64,000 nt of DNA from Isoptericola cucumis (GCF_014635665.1 NZ_BMDG01000003.1:310001-374000), one strand, 5' to 3'. Shown: positions 54,322 to 63,401, counted from the first letter of the stretch. Numbers and translations are program-made. Notes: generated by a model not told the origin, from the letters alone.

Positions 54322-55245
54322 GACGTGGGTGGTGTGCACCACCTGCTCGATGACGCGCGCCACCGCGTCGAGCGCGGGACGACGCGGGGCGGACACGGGC
54401 TCCAGCAGCACCACCTCCCGTTCCACGACGTCGCGCAGCATGCTGGTGCGCAGGTCGGTGCCGGGCCGCAGCCCGCGCATGATCGACGTGGCGAGCGCGA
54501 CACCCAGGCCCTGGGCGACGAGGGCGAGGGTGGTCGACGTGTCGTTCACCTCGTGCGCGGCGCGCGGCTCGAAGCCCGCGGCCCGGCACGCGCCGCGCAC
54601 CGCCGCGCCGTAGTGCGTGGGCGCGGGCGGCAGGATCCACGGCAGGTGGGCGACGTCGGCCAGGTGCAGCCGGTCGGGCAGCTCGGCGTCCGGGGCTGAG
54701 ACGAGGGCGAACCGCTCCGTGCGCAGCGGGCGCAGGGTGGTGCCCGGCAGGCGCGGGATCGGGGCGCGGGGATAGTCGAGCCCGAGCCCCAGGTCGACGT
54801 CGCCTCGCCGCACCGCGGCGGCCACGTCGTCGACCGTGAGCTCGAAGCCCTCCAGCACGACCTGCGGGTGCGCGCCGCCCAGCTCCGCGACGAGCCGGGG
54901 CAGGAGGCTCGCCGCGACCGTCGCGAAAGCGCCGAGCCGCACCGTGCCGGCCGCCTCGCCGGTCGCCGCGCGGGCGGCGCCCACCGCCCGGCGCTGGGCC
55001 GCCAGCAGGGTCTCGGCGTGCTCGGCCAGGGCCGCCCCCGCCTCGGTGAGCACGACGCCGCGCCCGTGCGCCCGGACGACGTCCGCGCCGAGCGCCCGCC
55101 CGAGGGCGGCGAGCTGGTGCGACACGGCGCCCGTCGTGTACCCGAGCGCGGCCGCGGCCGCCGTCATCGTGCGGTGCTCCGCCACGGCACAGAGCGCACG
55201 CAGCCCGGACCACGGCAGGTCGCGGGTCGGGTCGGTGATGTCCAC
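54313..55245 (-). CDS. LysR family transcriptional regulator
   Basis: Encodes 310 residues. The N-terminal helix-turn-helix reads LCAVAEHRTMTAAAAALGYTTGAVSHQLAALGRALG. The effector domain (about 95-300) has TVRLGAFATVAASLLPRLV and GLGVALATSIMRGLRPG. It is divergent from the lysine/pipecolate catabolic operon, the usual position of a LysR activator of its neighbour; a product of that pathway would be the likely ligand (inference). TAGCCT lies 6 nt before its GTG. Confidence 0.93.
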   Translation of the reverse strand: MDITDPTRDLPWSGLRALCAVAEHRTMTAAAAALGYTTGAVSHQLAALGRALGADVVRAHGRGVVLTEAGAALAEHAETLLAAQRRAVGAARAATGEAAGTVRLGAFATVAASLLPRLVAELGGAHPQVVLEGFELTVDDVAAAVRRGDVDLGLGLDYPRAPIPRLPGTTLRPLRTERFALVSAPDAELPDRLHLADVAHLPWILPPAPTHYGAAVRGACRAAGFEPRAAHEVNDTSTTLALVAQGLGVALATSIMRGLRPGTDLRTSMLRDVVEREVVLLEPVSAPRRPALDAVARVIEQVVHTTHVTP

Positions 55246-55251
55246 CTGTCC

Positions 55252-55257
55252 AGGCTA
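55252..55257 (-). promoter_or_regulatory. -10 hexamer TAGCCT of the LysR gene (leaderless)
   Basis: On the minus strand TAGCCT is followed by 6 nt and the GTG. Confidence 0.5.
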
Positions 55258-55282
55258 CGACCGTCCAGAGCTCCTGCACGGT

Positions 55283-55294
55283 TTCGACGACGAA
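55283..55294. promoter_or_regulatory. candidate LysR operator TTCG-N4-CGAA
   Basis: TTCGACGACGAA is a palindrome of T-N10-A type in the 130-bp divergent gap, 26 bp upstream of the regulator's -10. Another TTCG follows at 55297. LysR proteins commonly bind such sites to control both directions. Confidence 0.4.
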
Positions 55295-55375
55295 CCTTCG
55301 ATGGTGCTGGACACTCGCCGCGGGCCAGGATGACGACGAAGGCTCGGACGGGGTCGCACGCGGCAAGGAGGTCGG

Positions 55376-56611
55376 GTGACGCGACAGCACGGGACGGCCC
55401 GGCAGCGGGCGCGCAGGAGCCAGCCCCTGCCCGCGCGGGCCGAGGTGGTGGTCGTCGGCGGCGGGGTCGTGGGCGCCTCCGTGGCGTTCCACCTCGCCGA
55501 GGGCGGCGCCGACGTGCTGCTCGTGGAGTCGGGGGAGCTGGCCGGCGGGAGCTCGGGCAAGCCGATCGGGGGCGTGCGCGCCCAGTTCTCCCAGGAGGCG
55601 AACGTCGCGCTGGGCCGGCGCAGCCTGGAGCTGTTCGAGGACTTCGCGCGGCGGCCCGGCGGCGACATCGGGCTGCGCCAGCCGGGCTACCTCTTCGTGC
55701 TGCCGACCGACGACGACGTCGAGCTGTTCGGGCGGTCGGTCGCGGTGCAGCGCGACCTGGGCGTCGACGCCCGGCTGCTGACGCCGGCCGAGGCACGCCG
55801 TCTCAACCCCTATCTCGCGGCGGAGGGCTACGCCGGTGCCGCGTACGCCCCGCGCGACGGCTGGGCGCACCCCGCCGCCGTCGTCGCCGGGTACGCCGAC
55901 GGCGCCGAGCGGCACGGGGCGCAGGTGCGCACGCACGCCGCGGTGACCGGGATCGGACCCGGGACGCACGACGGGCTCGACCGGCTCGTCGTGACGACCG
56001 TCCGCGGCCGCGTCCGGGCGGGGGCGGTGGTGCTGTGCGCGGGCGCCTGGTCGCGCCCGCTCGGGGCGATGGCCGGCGTCGACCTGCCGGTCGACCCGGT
56101 GCGGCGGCAGATCGCGTTCACGGCGCCGCTGGAACCGCCGGCCGGCGTCCCGGACGCGGGCCTGCCGTTCACCATCGACTTCGGCTCCACGTACTACCTG
56201 CACGACGCCGACGCGCCGGGCACGCTGCTGCTCGGCATGTCGGAGCCGGGCACGCCCGTCGGGTTCGACACGCGCTACGACCCGACCTGGGAGCCCGCTC
56301 TGCGGGCCGCGGCCGCCCGCTGCACCCCCGCGCTCGCCGACGTCGCCCTGACCGGCGGCTGGGCGGGCCTGTACGAGATGACGCCCGACCACGACGCCCT
56401 GATCGGCGAGGCCCCGGCGGACGCGGGCCGCGTGCTCTACGCGTGCGGCTTCTCGGGCCACGGCTTCCTGCAGGCCCCGGCGGTGGGGGAGGCGGTGCGC
56501 GACCTGTACGCCGGCCGATCCGGCGCGGCGTCCTCCGCCGTCGACGTCTCCGCCTTCACCGCCGGCCGCTTCGCCGCCGCGGCCGCCCGCGCCGAGGCGA
56601 ACATCATCTGA
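55376..56611 (+). CDS. FAD-dependent amine oxidase (DAO family), AmaA-like
   Basis: Encodes 411 residues. EVVVVGGGVVGASVAFHLAEGGADVLLVE is the FAD-binding Rossmann start, SSGKPIGGVRAQF the isoalloxazine region, and GGWAGLYEMTPDHDALIGE with CGFSGHGFLQAPAVGE the C-terminal DAO signature. The DAO family includes sarcosine, glycine and L-pipecolate oxidases. Because hglS and amaB follow directly, I favour oxidation of L-pipecolate to piperideine-6-carboxylate (AmaA role). Sarcosine oxidase activity cannot be excluded from sequence. AAGGAGG precedes the GTG. Confidence 0.8.
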   Translation: MTRQHGTARQRARRSQPLPARAEVVVVGGGVVGASVAFHLAEGGADVLLVESGELAGGSSGKPIGGVRAQFSQEANVALGRRSLELFEDFARRPGGDIGLRQPGYLFVLPTDDDVELFGRSVAVQRDLGVDARLLTPAEARRLNPYLAAEGYAGAAYAPRDGWAHPAAVVAGYADGAERHGAQVRTHAAVTGIGPGTHDGLDRLVVTTVRGRVRAGAVVLCAGAWSRPLGAMAGVDLPVDPVRRQIAFTAPLEPPAGVPDAGLPFTIDFGSTYYLHDADAPGTLLLGMSEPGTPVGFDTRYDPTWEPALRAAAARCTPALADVALTGGWAGLYEMTPDHDALIGEAPADAGRVLYACGFSGHGFLQAPAVGEAVRDLYAGRSGAASSAVDVSAFTAGRFAAAAARAEANII

Positions 56612-56680
56612 CTTCCGCCCGAACCTGCCCCGCCCAGACCCGACCCGCCCCGACCCCGACCCCGACCCGAGAGGGAGACC

Positions 56681-58075
56681 GTGACCCAGCAGGAGGAGTT
56701 CTCCGCACCGTGGCAGCTGCGGGCGGCCTTCGCCCGCTCGCTGTCCGACATGTACGGCCAGGAGGTGCCCGCCTACACGACGCTCCTGGAGGTGTCCCAC
56801 GAGGTCAACGCCGACGTCGTGCGTGCCCGCGGCGCGGACGCCGAGCGGCTCGGCTCCATCGACCGCGTCACCGCCGAGCGGCACGGGGCCATCCGCGTGG
56901 GCACGCCCACCGAGATCTCGCAGGTGGCGCGCATCTTCGGCGCGATGGGCATGCACCCGGTGGGCTTCTACGACCTGCGCGACGCGTCCAGCTCGTCCGT
57001 GCCCGTGATCTCGACCGCCTTCCGGCCGATCGACCGCACGGAGCTGGCCCGCAACCCGTTCCGCGTCTTCACGTCCATGCTGGTGCCGGGCGACCGGCGG
57101 TTCTTCAGCGCCGACCTCCAGCAGCGGCTCGAGCGCTTCCTCGGCGCCCGCACGCTGTTCGGGCCCGAGCTGCTGACGCTGGCCGACCGCGCCGAGGCGG
57201 ACGGCGGCCTCGCGGCGGGCGACGCGGCGACGTTCCTGCGCCTGGCGACGGAGGCGTTCGAGCTGTCCCGCGAGCCCGTGGACCAGGCCTGGTACCGCGA
57301 GCTCGAGGCCGTGTCGGCGGTCGCCGCGGACATCGGGGGCGTGCCCTCGACCCACATCAACCACCTCACCCCCCGCGTGCTCGACATCGACGACCTGTAC
57401 GCGCGCATGGAGGCCCGGGGCATCACGATGATCGACGCCATCCAGGGGCCGCCGCTGTGGGAGGGACCCGACGTGCTGCTGCGGCAGACGTCGTTCCGGG
57501 CGCTCGCGGAGCCGCGGGCCTTCCGCACGCCGTCGGGCGAGGTCGTCCAGGACGCGCTGCGGGTGCGCTTCGGCGAGGTCGAGGCGCGGGGGATCGCGCT
57601 GACCCCCGCCGGGCGGGCGCGGTACGACGACGCGATCGTCCGCGGCGCGACGCCCGAGGTCTGGCGCGCGACGTTCCCGGACACCGAGGCCGGTCTCGTG
57701 GCCCACGGGCTCGGCTACTTCACCTACGAGGTGTCCGACGACGGGGCGATGCGGCGCGAGCCCGTCGTCTACGAGGACTTCCTGCCCCGCTCGGCGGCGG
57801 GCATCTTCCAGTCCAACCTCACCGACGAGGGCTCCAAGGACGCCGACCAGGCCGGCGAGGAGCGCGACGCCGACTGGATGTCCGGCGCCGTCGGCCGCGA
57901 GCTGCACGACCCGTTCGACCTGTACGCCGCCCAGGTGGCGGCGTCCCGCGACGCCGCGGCGACGCGCCTCGTCGTCGACCCCGAGTCCCTCGACACCACC
58001 TCCGTCACCACCTCCGTCACCACCCCCGACAGCACGCACGTCACCACCCCGACGAACCTGGGAGCACAGGCATGA
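56681..58075 (+). CDS. hglS: 2-oxoadipate dioxygenase/decarboxylase (HglS, DUF1338)
   Basis: Encodes 464 residues. The vicinal-oxygen-chelate-like fold shows TTLLEVSHEVN (His40), GVPSTHINHLTPRVLDID (His225, His228) and RVRFGEVEARGIALT (Glu299), candidate ligands for iron. RIGAMGMHP-like and PLWEGPDVLLRQTSFRALAEPR are family segments. HglS converts 2-oxoadipate to D-2-hydroxyglutarate and CO2 in lysine catabolism. The last 30 residues (TTSVTTSVTT) are a 12-nt repeat with no counterpart in the core. The stop overlaps the next ATG (ATGA). Confidence 0.88.
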   Translation: MTQQEEFSAPWQLRAAFARSLSDMYGQEVPAYTTLLEVSHEVNADVVRARGADAERLGSIDRVTAERHGAIRVGTPTEISQVARIFGAMGMHPVGFYDLRDASSSSVPVISTAFRPIDRTELARNPFRVFTSMLVPGDRRFFSADLQQRLERFLGARTLFGPELLTLADRAEADGGLAAGDAATFLRLATEAFELSREPVDQAWYRELEAVSAVAADIGGVPSTHINHLTPRVLDIDDLYARMEARGITMIDAIQGPPLWEGPDVLLRQTSFRALAEPRAFRTPSGEVVQDALRVRFGEVEARGIALTPAGRARYDDAIVRGATPEVWRATFPDTEAGLVAHGLGYFTYEVSDDGAMRREPVVYEDFLPRSAAGIFQSNLTDEGSKDADQAGEERDADWMSGAVGRELHDPFDLYAAQVAASRDAAATRLVVDPESLDTTSVTTSVTTPDSTHVTTPTNLGAQA

Positions 58076-59628
58076 CCAGCACCGACACGTCCACGACCGC
58101 CCTCAGCCCGCTGAGCACTCAGCTGCGCGACGCCGCCACCGCGGCACTGGGCCGCGTCGGCGTCACGGCCCCCGAGCCGCCCGCGGCCGGCGGGCTGCCC
58201 GTCGTCTCGCCGCTGTCGGGGGAGCCGATCCTCACCCTGCCGGAGGCCGGCGCCGCCGACGTCGACGCGGCCGTCGCGGCGGCCGCGGACGCGTTCCGCG
58301 CCTGGCGTTCCGTGCCCGGCCCGGCACGCGGCGCCGTGATCAAGCGGCTCGGGGAGCTGCTCACCGAGCACAAGGCCGACCTGGCGGAGCTGGTGACGAT
58401 CGAGGCCGGGAAGATCACGTCCGAGGCGCTCGGCGAGGTGCAGGAGATGATCGACGTCTGCGACCTCGCCGTCGGGCTGTCGCGGACGCTCGGGGGGCGG
58501 ACGATGCCGTCCGAGCGGCCCGGCCACCGCCTCATGGAGCAGTGGCACCCGCTGGGCGTGGTCGGCGTCGTCAGCGCGTTCAACTTCCCCGTCGCCGTGT
58601 GGTCGTGGAACACCGCGATCGCGCTGGTGTGCGGCGACACCGTGGTCTGGAAGCCGAGCGAGAAGACGCCGCTGTCGTCCCTCGCGTCGAACGCGCTGCT
58701 GCGCCGCGCCCTCGCCGAGGCCGGGCACCCGGCCGCCGTGAGCACGGTCGTGGTGGGCGGGCGCGAGGCGGGGGAGGCGCTCGTCGCCGACCGCCGCGTC
58801 GCGCTGCTGTCCGCGACCGGGTCCGAGCGGATGGGCCAGCAGGTCGCGCCGGTCGTCGCCGCGCGCGGTGGCCGCTACCTGCTGGAGCTCGGCGGCAACA
58901 ACGCCGCCGTCGTGGCACCGTCGGCGGACCTGGACCTCGCCGTGCGCGGCATCGTCTTCGCCGCCGCCGGGACGGCGGGCCAGCGCTGCACCACGCTGCG
59001 CCGCCTCATCGTGCACTCGTCGGTGGTGGACGACGTCGTCGCGCGCCTGCAGCGCGCGTACACCGGCCTGCCGATCGGCGACCCGCGGGCGGGCGGCACG
59101 CTCGTGGGCCCGCTGACCGACGCCGCGGCCCGCGACCGGATGCTCGCCGCCCTCGACGAGGCGCGCGCGGACGGCGGCACCGTCGTCGTGGGCGGCGAGG
59201 CGGTGGACGTCGACGGTGCTCCGGGCGCGTCCTACGTGTCGCCGGCCGTGGTCCGGATGCCGGCGCAGACCGACGTCGTGCGGCGCGAGACCTTCGGCCC
59301 CGTCCTGTACGTGATGGCGTACGACACGCTGGACGAGGCGATCGCGATGCACAACGACGTCCCGCAGGGGCTCAGCAGCGCGATCTTCACCATGGACGTC
59401 CGCGAGGCCGAGACGTTCCTGTCTGAGGGCGGCTCCGACTGCGGGATCGTCAACGTCAACATCGGCACCTCGGGGGCCGAGATCGGCGGGGCGTTCGGCG
59501 GCGAGAAGTCCACCGGCGGCGGGCGCGAGTCCGGCTCCGACTCCTGGAAGCAGTACATGCGCCGCGTGACCAACACCGTGAACTACTCCACCGAGCTGCC
59601 GCTCGCGCAGGGGGTCAACTTCGGCTGA
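58072..59628 (+). CDS. amaB: L-piperidine-6-carboxylate/aminoadipate semialdehyde dehydrogenase (ALDH7)
   Basis: Encodes 518 residues. The aldehyde dehydrogenase landmarks are VVSAFNFPVAVWSWNTAIALVCGD, WKPSEKTPLSS, LLELGGNNAAV (general base Glu272) and AGQRCTTLRRL (nucleophile Cys306). The ALDH7-specific ending GIVNVNIGTSGAEIGGAFGG plus GRESGSDSWK distinguishes it from other ALDHs. ALDH7 members oxidise 2-aminoadipate 6-semialdehyde to 2-aminoadipate. It is coupled to hglS by ATGA and closes the operon with a hairpin. Confidence 0.92.
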   Translation: MTSTDTSTTALSPLSTQLRDAATAALGRVGVTAPEPPAAGGLPVVSPLSGEPILTLPEAGAADVDAAVAAAADAFRAWRSVPGPARGAVIKRLGELLTEHKADLAELVTIEAGKITSEALGEVQEMIDVCDLAVGLSRTLGGRTMPSERPGHRLMEQWHPLGVVGVVSAFNFPVAVWSWNTAIALVCGDTVVWKPSEKTPLSSLASNALLRRALAEAGHPAAVSTVVVGGREAGEALVADRRVALLSATGSERMGQQVAPVVAARGGRYLLELGGNNAAVVAPSADLDLAVRGIVFAAAGTAGQRCTTLRRLIVHSSVVDDVVARLQRAYTGLPIGDPRAGGTLVGPLTDAAARDRMLAALDEARADGGTVVVGGEAVDVDGAPGASYVSPAVVRMPAQTDVVRRETFGPVLYVMAYDTLDEAIAMHNDVPQGLSSAIFTMDVREAETFLSEGGSDCGIVNVNIGTSGAEIGGAFGGEKSTGGGRESGSDSWKQYMRRVTNTVNYSTELPLAQGVNFG

Positions 59629-59656
59629 CCGGCCCGCGCCCGCCCGGCCGCCACCC

Positions 59657-59684
59657 GGCGCCGTGGGCCGCTGCCCACGGTGCC
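59657..59684 (+). terminator. hairpin after the lysine/pipecolate operon
   Basis: GGCGCCGTGGGC pairs with GCCCACGGTGCC (one G-T) around a CGCT loop, 28 bp after the stop. No T tract. Confidence 0.55.
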
Positions 59685-59691
59685 GGGGCGG

Positions 59692-59705
59692 ATGACGGAT
59701 GTCAT
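59692..59705 (+). promoter_or_regulatory. palindrome ATGAC-GGAT-GTCAT upstream of the ABC/two-component operon
   Basis: Perfect 5-bp arms with a 4-bp spacer, 59 bp before the ATPase start; GTGACAGACGAC a few bases later resembles half of it. It is the best candidate binding site for the NarL-type response regulator encoded downstream. Confidence 0.5.
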
Positions 59706-59751
59706 GCGCACGTCGTGACAGACGACCCTGCTGGTCACAGGCTCGCGGGAC

Positions 59752-59757
59752 CAGGAT
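59752..59757 (+). promoter_or_regulatory. -10 hexamer CAGGAT (leaderless)
   Basis: CAGGAT is followed by 6 nt and the ATG of the ABC ATPase. Confidence 0.45.
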
Positions 59758-59763
59758 CGAGCC

Positions 59764-60717
59764 ATGACCTCGAACCTGACGACACCCGCCCCGGCGCTCC
59801 TGCTGCGCGGGCTGCGCAAGGAGTACGCCTCGGCCGGCGGCCCGGTCCGGGCGGTCGACGGCCTCGACCTGGAGGTCGCCCGTGGCGAGGTGGTGGCCGT
59901 CCTCGGCCCCAACGGGGCGGGCAAGACCAGCACGATCGACATGGTGCTCGGCCTGAGCGCCCCGACGTCGGGCACCGTGCAGGTGTTCGGCGCCGACCCC
60001 GCTGACGTGATCGCCGCCGGCCGGGTGGCCGCCGTCCTGCAGACCGGCGGGCTGCTGCGCGACATCACCGTCGGTGAGACGGTGGCGCTCACCGCGGCGC
60101 TCTTCGGCAGGGCCGGGTCGCCGCGTCCGTACCTCGAGCGGGCGGGCATCGCCGACCTCGCCGGCCGGCGGGTGGGCGCCTGCTCCGGAGGCCAGCAGCA
60201 GCGGCTGCGGTTCGCGATGGCGCTGGTCGGCGAGCCGGACCTGCTGCTCCTGGACGAGCCCACCACCGGCATGGACGTGGCGGGCCGCCGCGCGTTCTGG
60301 GCCGCGATCCGCGCCGACGCCGCCGCCGGCCGCACCGTCGTGTTCGCCACCCACGACCTCCAGGAGGCCGACACGTACGCGGACCGCGTCGTGCTGGTCA
60401 GCCAGGGCCGGGTCGTGGCGGACGGCCCCACCGCCGACGTGAAGAGCCTCGCGTCCGGGCGCACCGTCGGCGCGCGGGTCGACGACGCCGGCGAGCGCGC
60501 CGACGTCACGGCCCGGCTGCGCGCGCTCGACGTCGTCGACGCCGTCGACCAGCGCGGCGCGCGGCTCCTCGTGCGCACGTCCGACTCGGACCTCGTGGCC
60601 CGCTTCCTGCTCACGCAGACCGTCGCGAGCGACGTCGAGGTCGCCGGCGACAACCTCGAGGGCGCGTTCGTGGCCCTGACCACCACCGCACCCACCACCG
60701 ACGGAGCCCACCGATGA
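59764..60717 (+). CDS. ABC exporter ATP-binding protein
   Basis: Encodes 317 residues. Walker A GPNGAGKTST, Q-loop LQTGGLLRDIT, signature ACSGGQQQRLRFAMAL and Walker B LLLLDEPTTGMD are all present. A C-terminal extension (about 230-317) is typical of DRA-type drug or lipid exporters. It overlaps the permease gene by ATGA. The four-gene operon with DesK/DesR-like partners resembles linear-antimicrobial or membrane-stress response modules; the substrate is not known. Confidence 0.92.
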   Translation: MTSNLTTPAPALLLRGLRKEYASAGGPVRAVDGLDLEVARGEVVAVLGPNGAGKTSTIDMVLGLSAPTSGTVQVFGADPADVIAAGRVAAVLQTGGLLRDITVGETVALTAALFGRAGSPRPYLERAGIADLAGRRVGACSGGQQQRLRFAMALVGEPDLLLLDEPTTGMDVAGRRAFWAAIRADAAAGRTVVFATHDLQEADTYADRVVLVSQGRVVADGPTADVKSLASGRTVGARVDDAGERADVTARLRALDVVDAVDQRGARLLVRTSDSDLVARFLLTQTVASDVEVAGDNLEGAFVALTTTAPTTDGAHR

Positions 60718-61517
60718 CCGCCGCGACCACACCGACCACACCGACCGCCCCGACGTGGGGACGCACGTCCCGGGCCACGGGGACGGCGCGCGCGGTCCGC
60801 ACCTACGTCGCCCTGGAGCTGCGCCGCACGCTGCGCCACCGGCGGACCCTCGTGTTCTCGATGGTCATGCCGCCCGTCCTCCTGTGGATCTTCGCCAGGC
60901 AGGACGTCTTCGCCACCCAGAGCGCGGGCAGCGGCAACGTCACGGCGTGGATCGCCGTGTCCATGGCGCTGTACGGGGCGATGGTGACCGCGACCGCGGG
61001 CGGCGCGGGCGTCTCCGCGGAGCGCGCGCAGGGGTGGACGCGGCAGCTGCGGCTCACGCCCCTGCGCCCGGCCGCGTACGTGGCCGTGAAGCTGGCCGCG
61101 GCGATGGTGGTCGGTGCCGCCTCGGTCACCGTGACGCTGCTCGTCGGATGGCTCGGCGGGGCCAGCATGCCCGCCGGCGCCTGGGCCGCGTGCGCGCTGC
61201 TGGCGTGGGTGGGCGCGCTCGTGTTCGCGGCGTTCGGGCTGTTCATGGGTTACCTGCTCCCGGCGGAGAACGTCATGCAGATCCTCGGGCCCGTGCTGGC
61301 GCTCCTCGCGTTCGGGGGCGGGCTGTTCATGCCGCTCGGGGCGGGTCGCTGGGCCGCGGTGGCGCAGCTCGTCCCGACGTACGGGCCGGCCCAGCTGGCG
61401 CACGTGCCGCTGGGCGGCGAGCTGACCGTGGCCGCGGTCGTGAACGTCGTGGCGTGGGCGTCGCTCTTCGCGGCCGGCACGGCGTGGCGGTTCCGCAAGG
61501 ACACGGCCCGCGCATGA
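60714..61517 (+). CDS. ABC-2 type exporter permease
   Basis: Encodes 267 residues. A Thr/Pro-rich N-terminus precedes RTYVALELRRTLRHRRTLVFSMVMPPVLLWI, the ABC-2 entry helix. Five more spans follow, with AQGWTRQLRLTPLRPAAYVAVKL as the cytoplasmic coupling segment and VMQILGPVLALLAFGGGLFMPL near the end. It pairs with the preceding ATPase. Its stop overlaps the kinase start (ATGA). Confidence 0.9.
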   Translation: MTAATTPTTPTAPTWGRTSRATGTARAVRTYVALELRRTLRHRRTLVFSMVMPPVLLWIFARQDVFATQSAGSGNVTAWIAVSMALYGAMVTATAGGAGVSAERAQGWTRQLRLTPLRPAAYVAVKLAAAMVVGAASVTVTLLVGWLGGASMPAGAWAACALLAWVGALVFAAFGLFMGYLLPAENVMQILGPVLALLAFGGGLFMPLGAGRWAAVAQLVPTYGPAQLAHVPLGGELTVAAVVNVVAWASLFAAGTAWRFRKDTARA

Positions 61518-62785
61518 GCGCCCGCGGCGCCGGCACGTCGGTTGCCCGTGGCACGGTGGGAGGCGTGACCTCGACGACCTCGGCGTCCCCCGTCGGCGCG
61601 CCGACCGGCTCGCCCGGCCGCGCCACCGACCTGTTGTCCGGGACGAGGCGCCTCGGACCGGCGCTCGGCGTGATCTGGCTGGTCTTCCTCGCCGAACCGC
61701 TCGCGGCGGCGCTCGCGGCCGAGACGCCCGTCCGCCGTGGCCTGGGGGTCGCGGGCGTGCTGGGCGTCGCGGCGAGCTTCGCGGGCGTCTGCTGGCACCT
61801 GCAGCGCCGCGGCCGGGTCGGGGCTCGCACCGCCGTGCTGGTGCTCGTCGTGCAGACGGCGTGCGTGGTGCTGTCGTGCGTCGTGGTGCAGGAGCAGGGC
61901 CTGATGGGCCTCGTGTTCGTGTGCGTGACGTCGGTCTACTTCCTGCCGGTCGCCGCGTCCCTGTGGCTGGTCGGCGCGGGCGTCGTCGTGCAGCTGGCGC
62001 TGCCCCGCCTGCTGCCGGGCTGGGAGCCGGCCGACGGCAACGCGCTGGTGCTCGTCCTGGCCGCCGCCACGGTCTACGCGCTCGTCGAGCGGCTCCGGCG
62101 CCGGCGCGAGGCCCAGCAGCAGATGGCGGACCTCGCCGTCGCCCGGGAGCGCGAGCGCATCTCGCGCGACATGCACGACGTGCTCGGGCACACGCTCACC
62201 GTCATCTCGGTCAAGGCCGAGCTGGCCGCCAAGCTCCTGCGGGCCGCCGACCTGCCGGACGGCTCGCCCGCCGCCCGCGCCGCCGCGGAGGTGGCGGACC
62301 TGCAGGGGCTCGCCCGGTCCGCGCTCGCGGACGTGCGCGGCATGGTGTCCGGGTCGCGGCAGGTCACGCTCGCCGGCGAGCTGGCCGCCGCGCGGTCGGC
62401 GCTCGACGCCGCCGGGATCGCCGCGGAACTGCCGGGCGCCGTCGACGAGGTTCCGGCGGACCGCCGCGAGCTCTTCGCATGGGTGCTGCGCGAGGGCACC
62501 ACCAACGTGCTGCGGCACTCCGGCGCCGCCCGGGTGGTGGTGACCGTGGACGTCGACGGGCTCGTCGTCGACGACGACGGGACCGGGCCCGCGCAGGACG
62601 CACCGCAGGACGGAGAGCAGGACGGAGAGCGCGGCGGGCACGGCCTCGACGGCCTGGCGGCGCGCGCCCGCGCTGCCGGCGGGCTGCTGGAGTCCGGTCC
62701 GAGCCCGCTCGGCGGGTACCGGCTCGCCGTGACCGTGCGGCCCGGTGCCGCCGTGCCCGGGACGAGTGCCAGGATCGACGCGTGA
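61514..62785 (+). CDS. DesK-like sensor histidine kinase
   Basis: Encodes 423 residues; later in-frame GTG starts exist, but ATGA coupling to the permease favours this one. Residues about 50-190 hold four to five membrane spans with short loops, so sensing is probably intramembrane. The HisKA_3 box is ERERISRDMHDVLGHTLTVISVKAEL with the phosphorylated His near 223. The ATPase part has REGTTNVLRHSGAARVVVTV (N box) and [17 protein letters not shown] (G box). DesK-type kinases respond to membrane fluidity or lipid-active agents. Confidence 0.92.
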   Translation: MSARGAGTSVARGTVGGVTSTTSASPVGAPTGSPGRATDLLSGTRRLGPALGVIWLVFLAEPLAAALAAETPVRRGLGVAGVLGVAASFAGVCWHLQRRGRVGARTAVLVLVVQTACVVLSCVVVQEQGLMGLVFVCVTSVYFLPVAASLWLVGAGVVVQLALPRLLPGWEPADGNALVLVLAAATVYALVERLRRRREAQQQMADLAVARERERISRDMHDVLGHTLTVISVKAELAAKLLRAADLPDGSPAARAAAEVADLQGLARSALADVRGMVSGSRQVTLAGELAAARSALDAAGIAAELPGAVDEVPADRRELFAWVLREGTTNVLRHSGAARVVVTVDVDGLVVDDDGTGPAQDAPQDGEQDGERGGHGLDGLAARARAAGGLLESGPSPLGGYRLAVTVRPGAAVPGTSARIDA

Positions 62786-63387
62786 TCCGACTGCTGCTCG
62801 CCGACGACCAGGCCCTCGTGCGCGGCGCGCTCGCCGCGCTGCTCGACCTCGAGACCGACCTGGAGGTCGTGGCCCAGGTGGGCCGCGGCGACGAGGTGCT
62901 CGACGCCGCCCGGGGCGCCGCCGCGGACGTCGCCCTGCTCGACGTCGAGATGCCCGGCCTCGACGGCATCGCCGCCGCGGGCGCCCTGCGGGAGCACCTG
63001 CCGACGTGCCGTTCGCTGATCGTGACGACGTTCGGGCGGCCCGGGTACCTGCGTCGCGCCCTGGACGCCGGGACGAGCGGGTTCGTCGTCAAGGACACCC
63101 CGGCCGAGCGGCTCGCCGACGCGGTGCGCCGCGTGCACGCCGGGCTGCGCGCCGTCGACCCGGATCTTGCGGTGGCGTCCCTGGCGGTGGGCGCGAGCCC
63201 GCTCACCGAGCGGGAACGGCACGTGCTGGCACTGGCCGCCGACGGCGGGACCGTCGCGCAGCTGGCGGGCGAGGTGTTCCTGTCGGAGGGGACGGTGCGC
63301 AACTACCTGTCCGCCGCGATCGGCAAGACGGGCGCCCGCACGCGGGCCGAGGCGGTGCGGGTCGCGCAGGAGAACGGCTGGCTCTGA
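62782..63387 (+). CDS. NarL-family response regulator
   Basis: Encodes 201 residues from a GTG overlapping the kinase stop. The receiver shows LLLADDQALVRGALAAL (acidic pocket) and VALLDVEMPGLDGIAAA (phospho-Asp near 53), then Lys in FVVKDTPAE. The C-terminal LuxR-type helix-turn-helix is LTERERHVLALAADGGTVAQLAGEVFL, then SEGTVRNYLSAAIGKTG. It would receive phosphate from the adjacent kinase and probably control the ABC exporter. Confidence 0.95.
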   Translation: MIRLLLADDQALVRGALAALLDLETDLEVVAQVGRGDEVLDAARGAAADVALLDVEMPGLDGIAAAGALREHLPTCRSLIVTTFGRPGYLRRALDAGTSGFVVKDTPAERLADAVRRVHAGLRAVDPDLAVASLAVGASPLTERERHVLALAADGGTVAQLAGEVFLSEGTVRNYLSAAIGKTGARTRAEAVRVAQENGWL

Positions 63388-63401
63388 ACGGCACCCACGG
63401 C

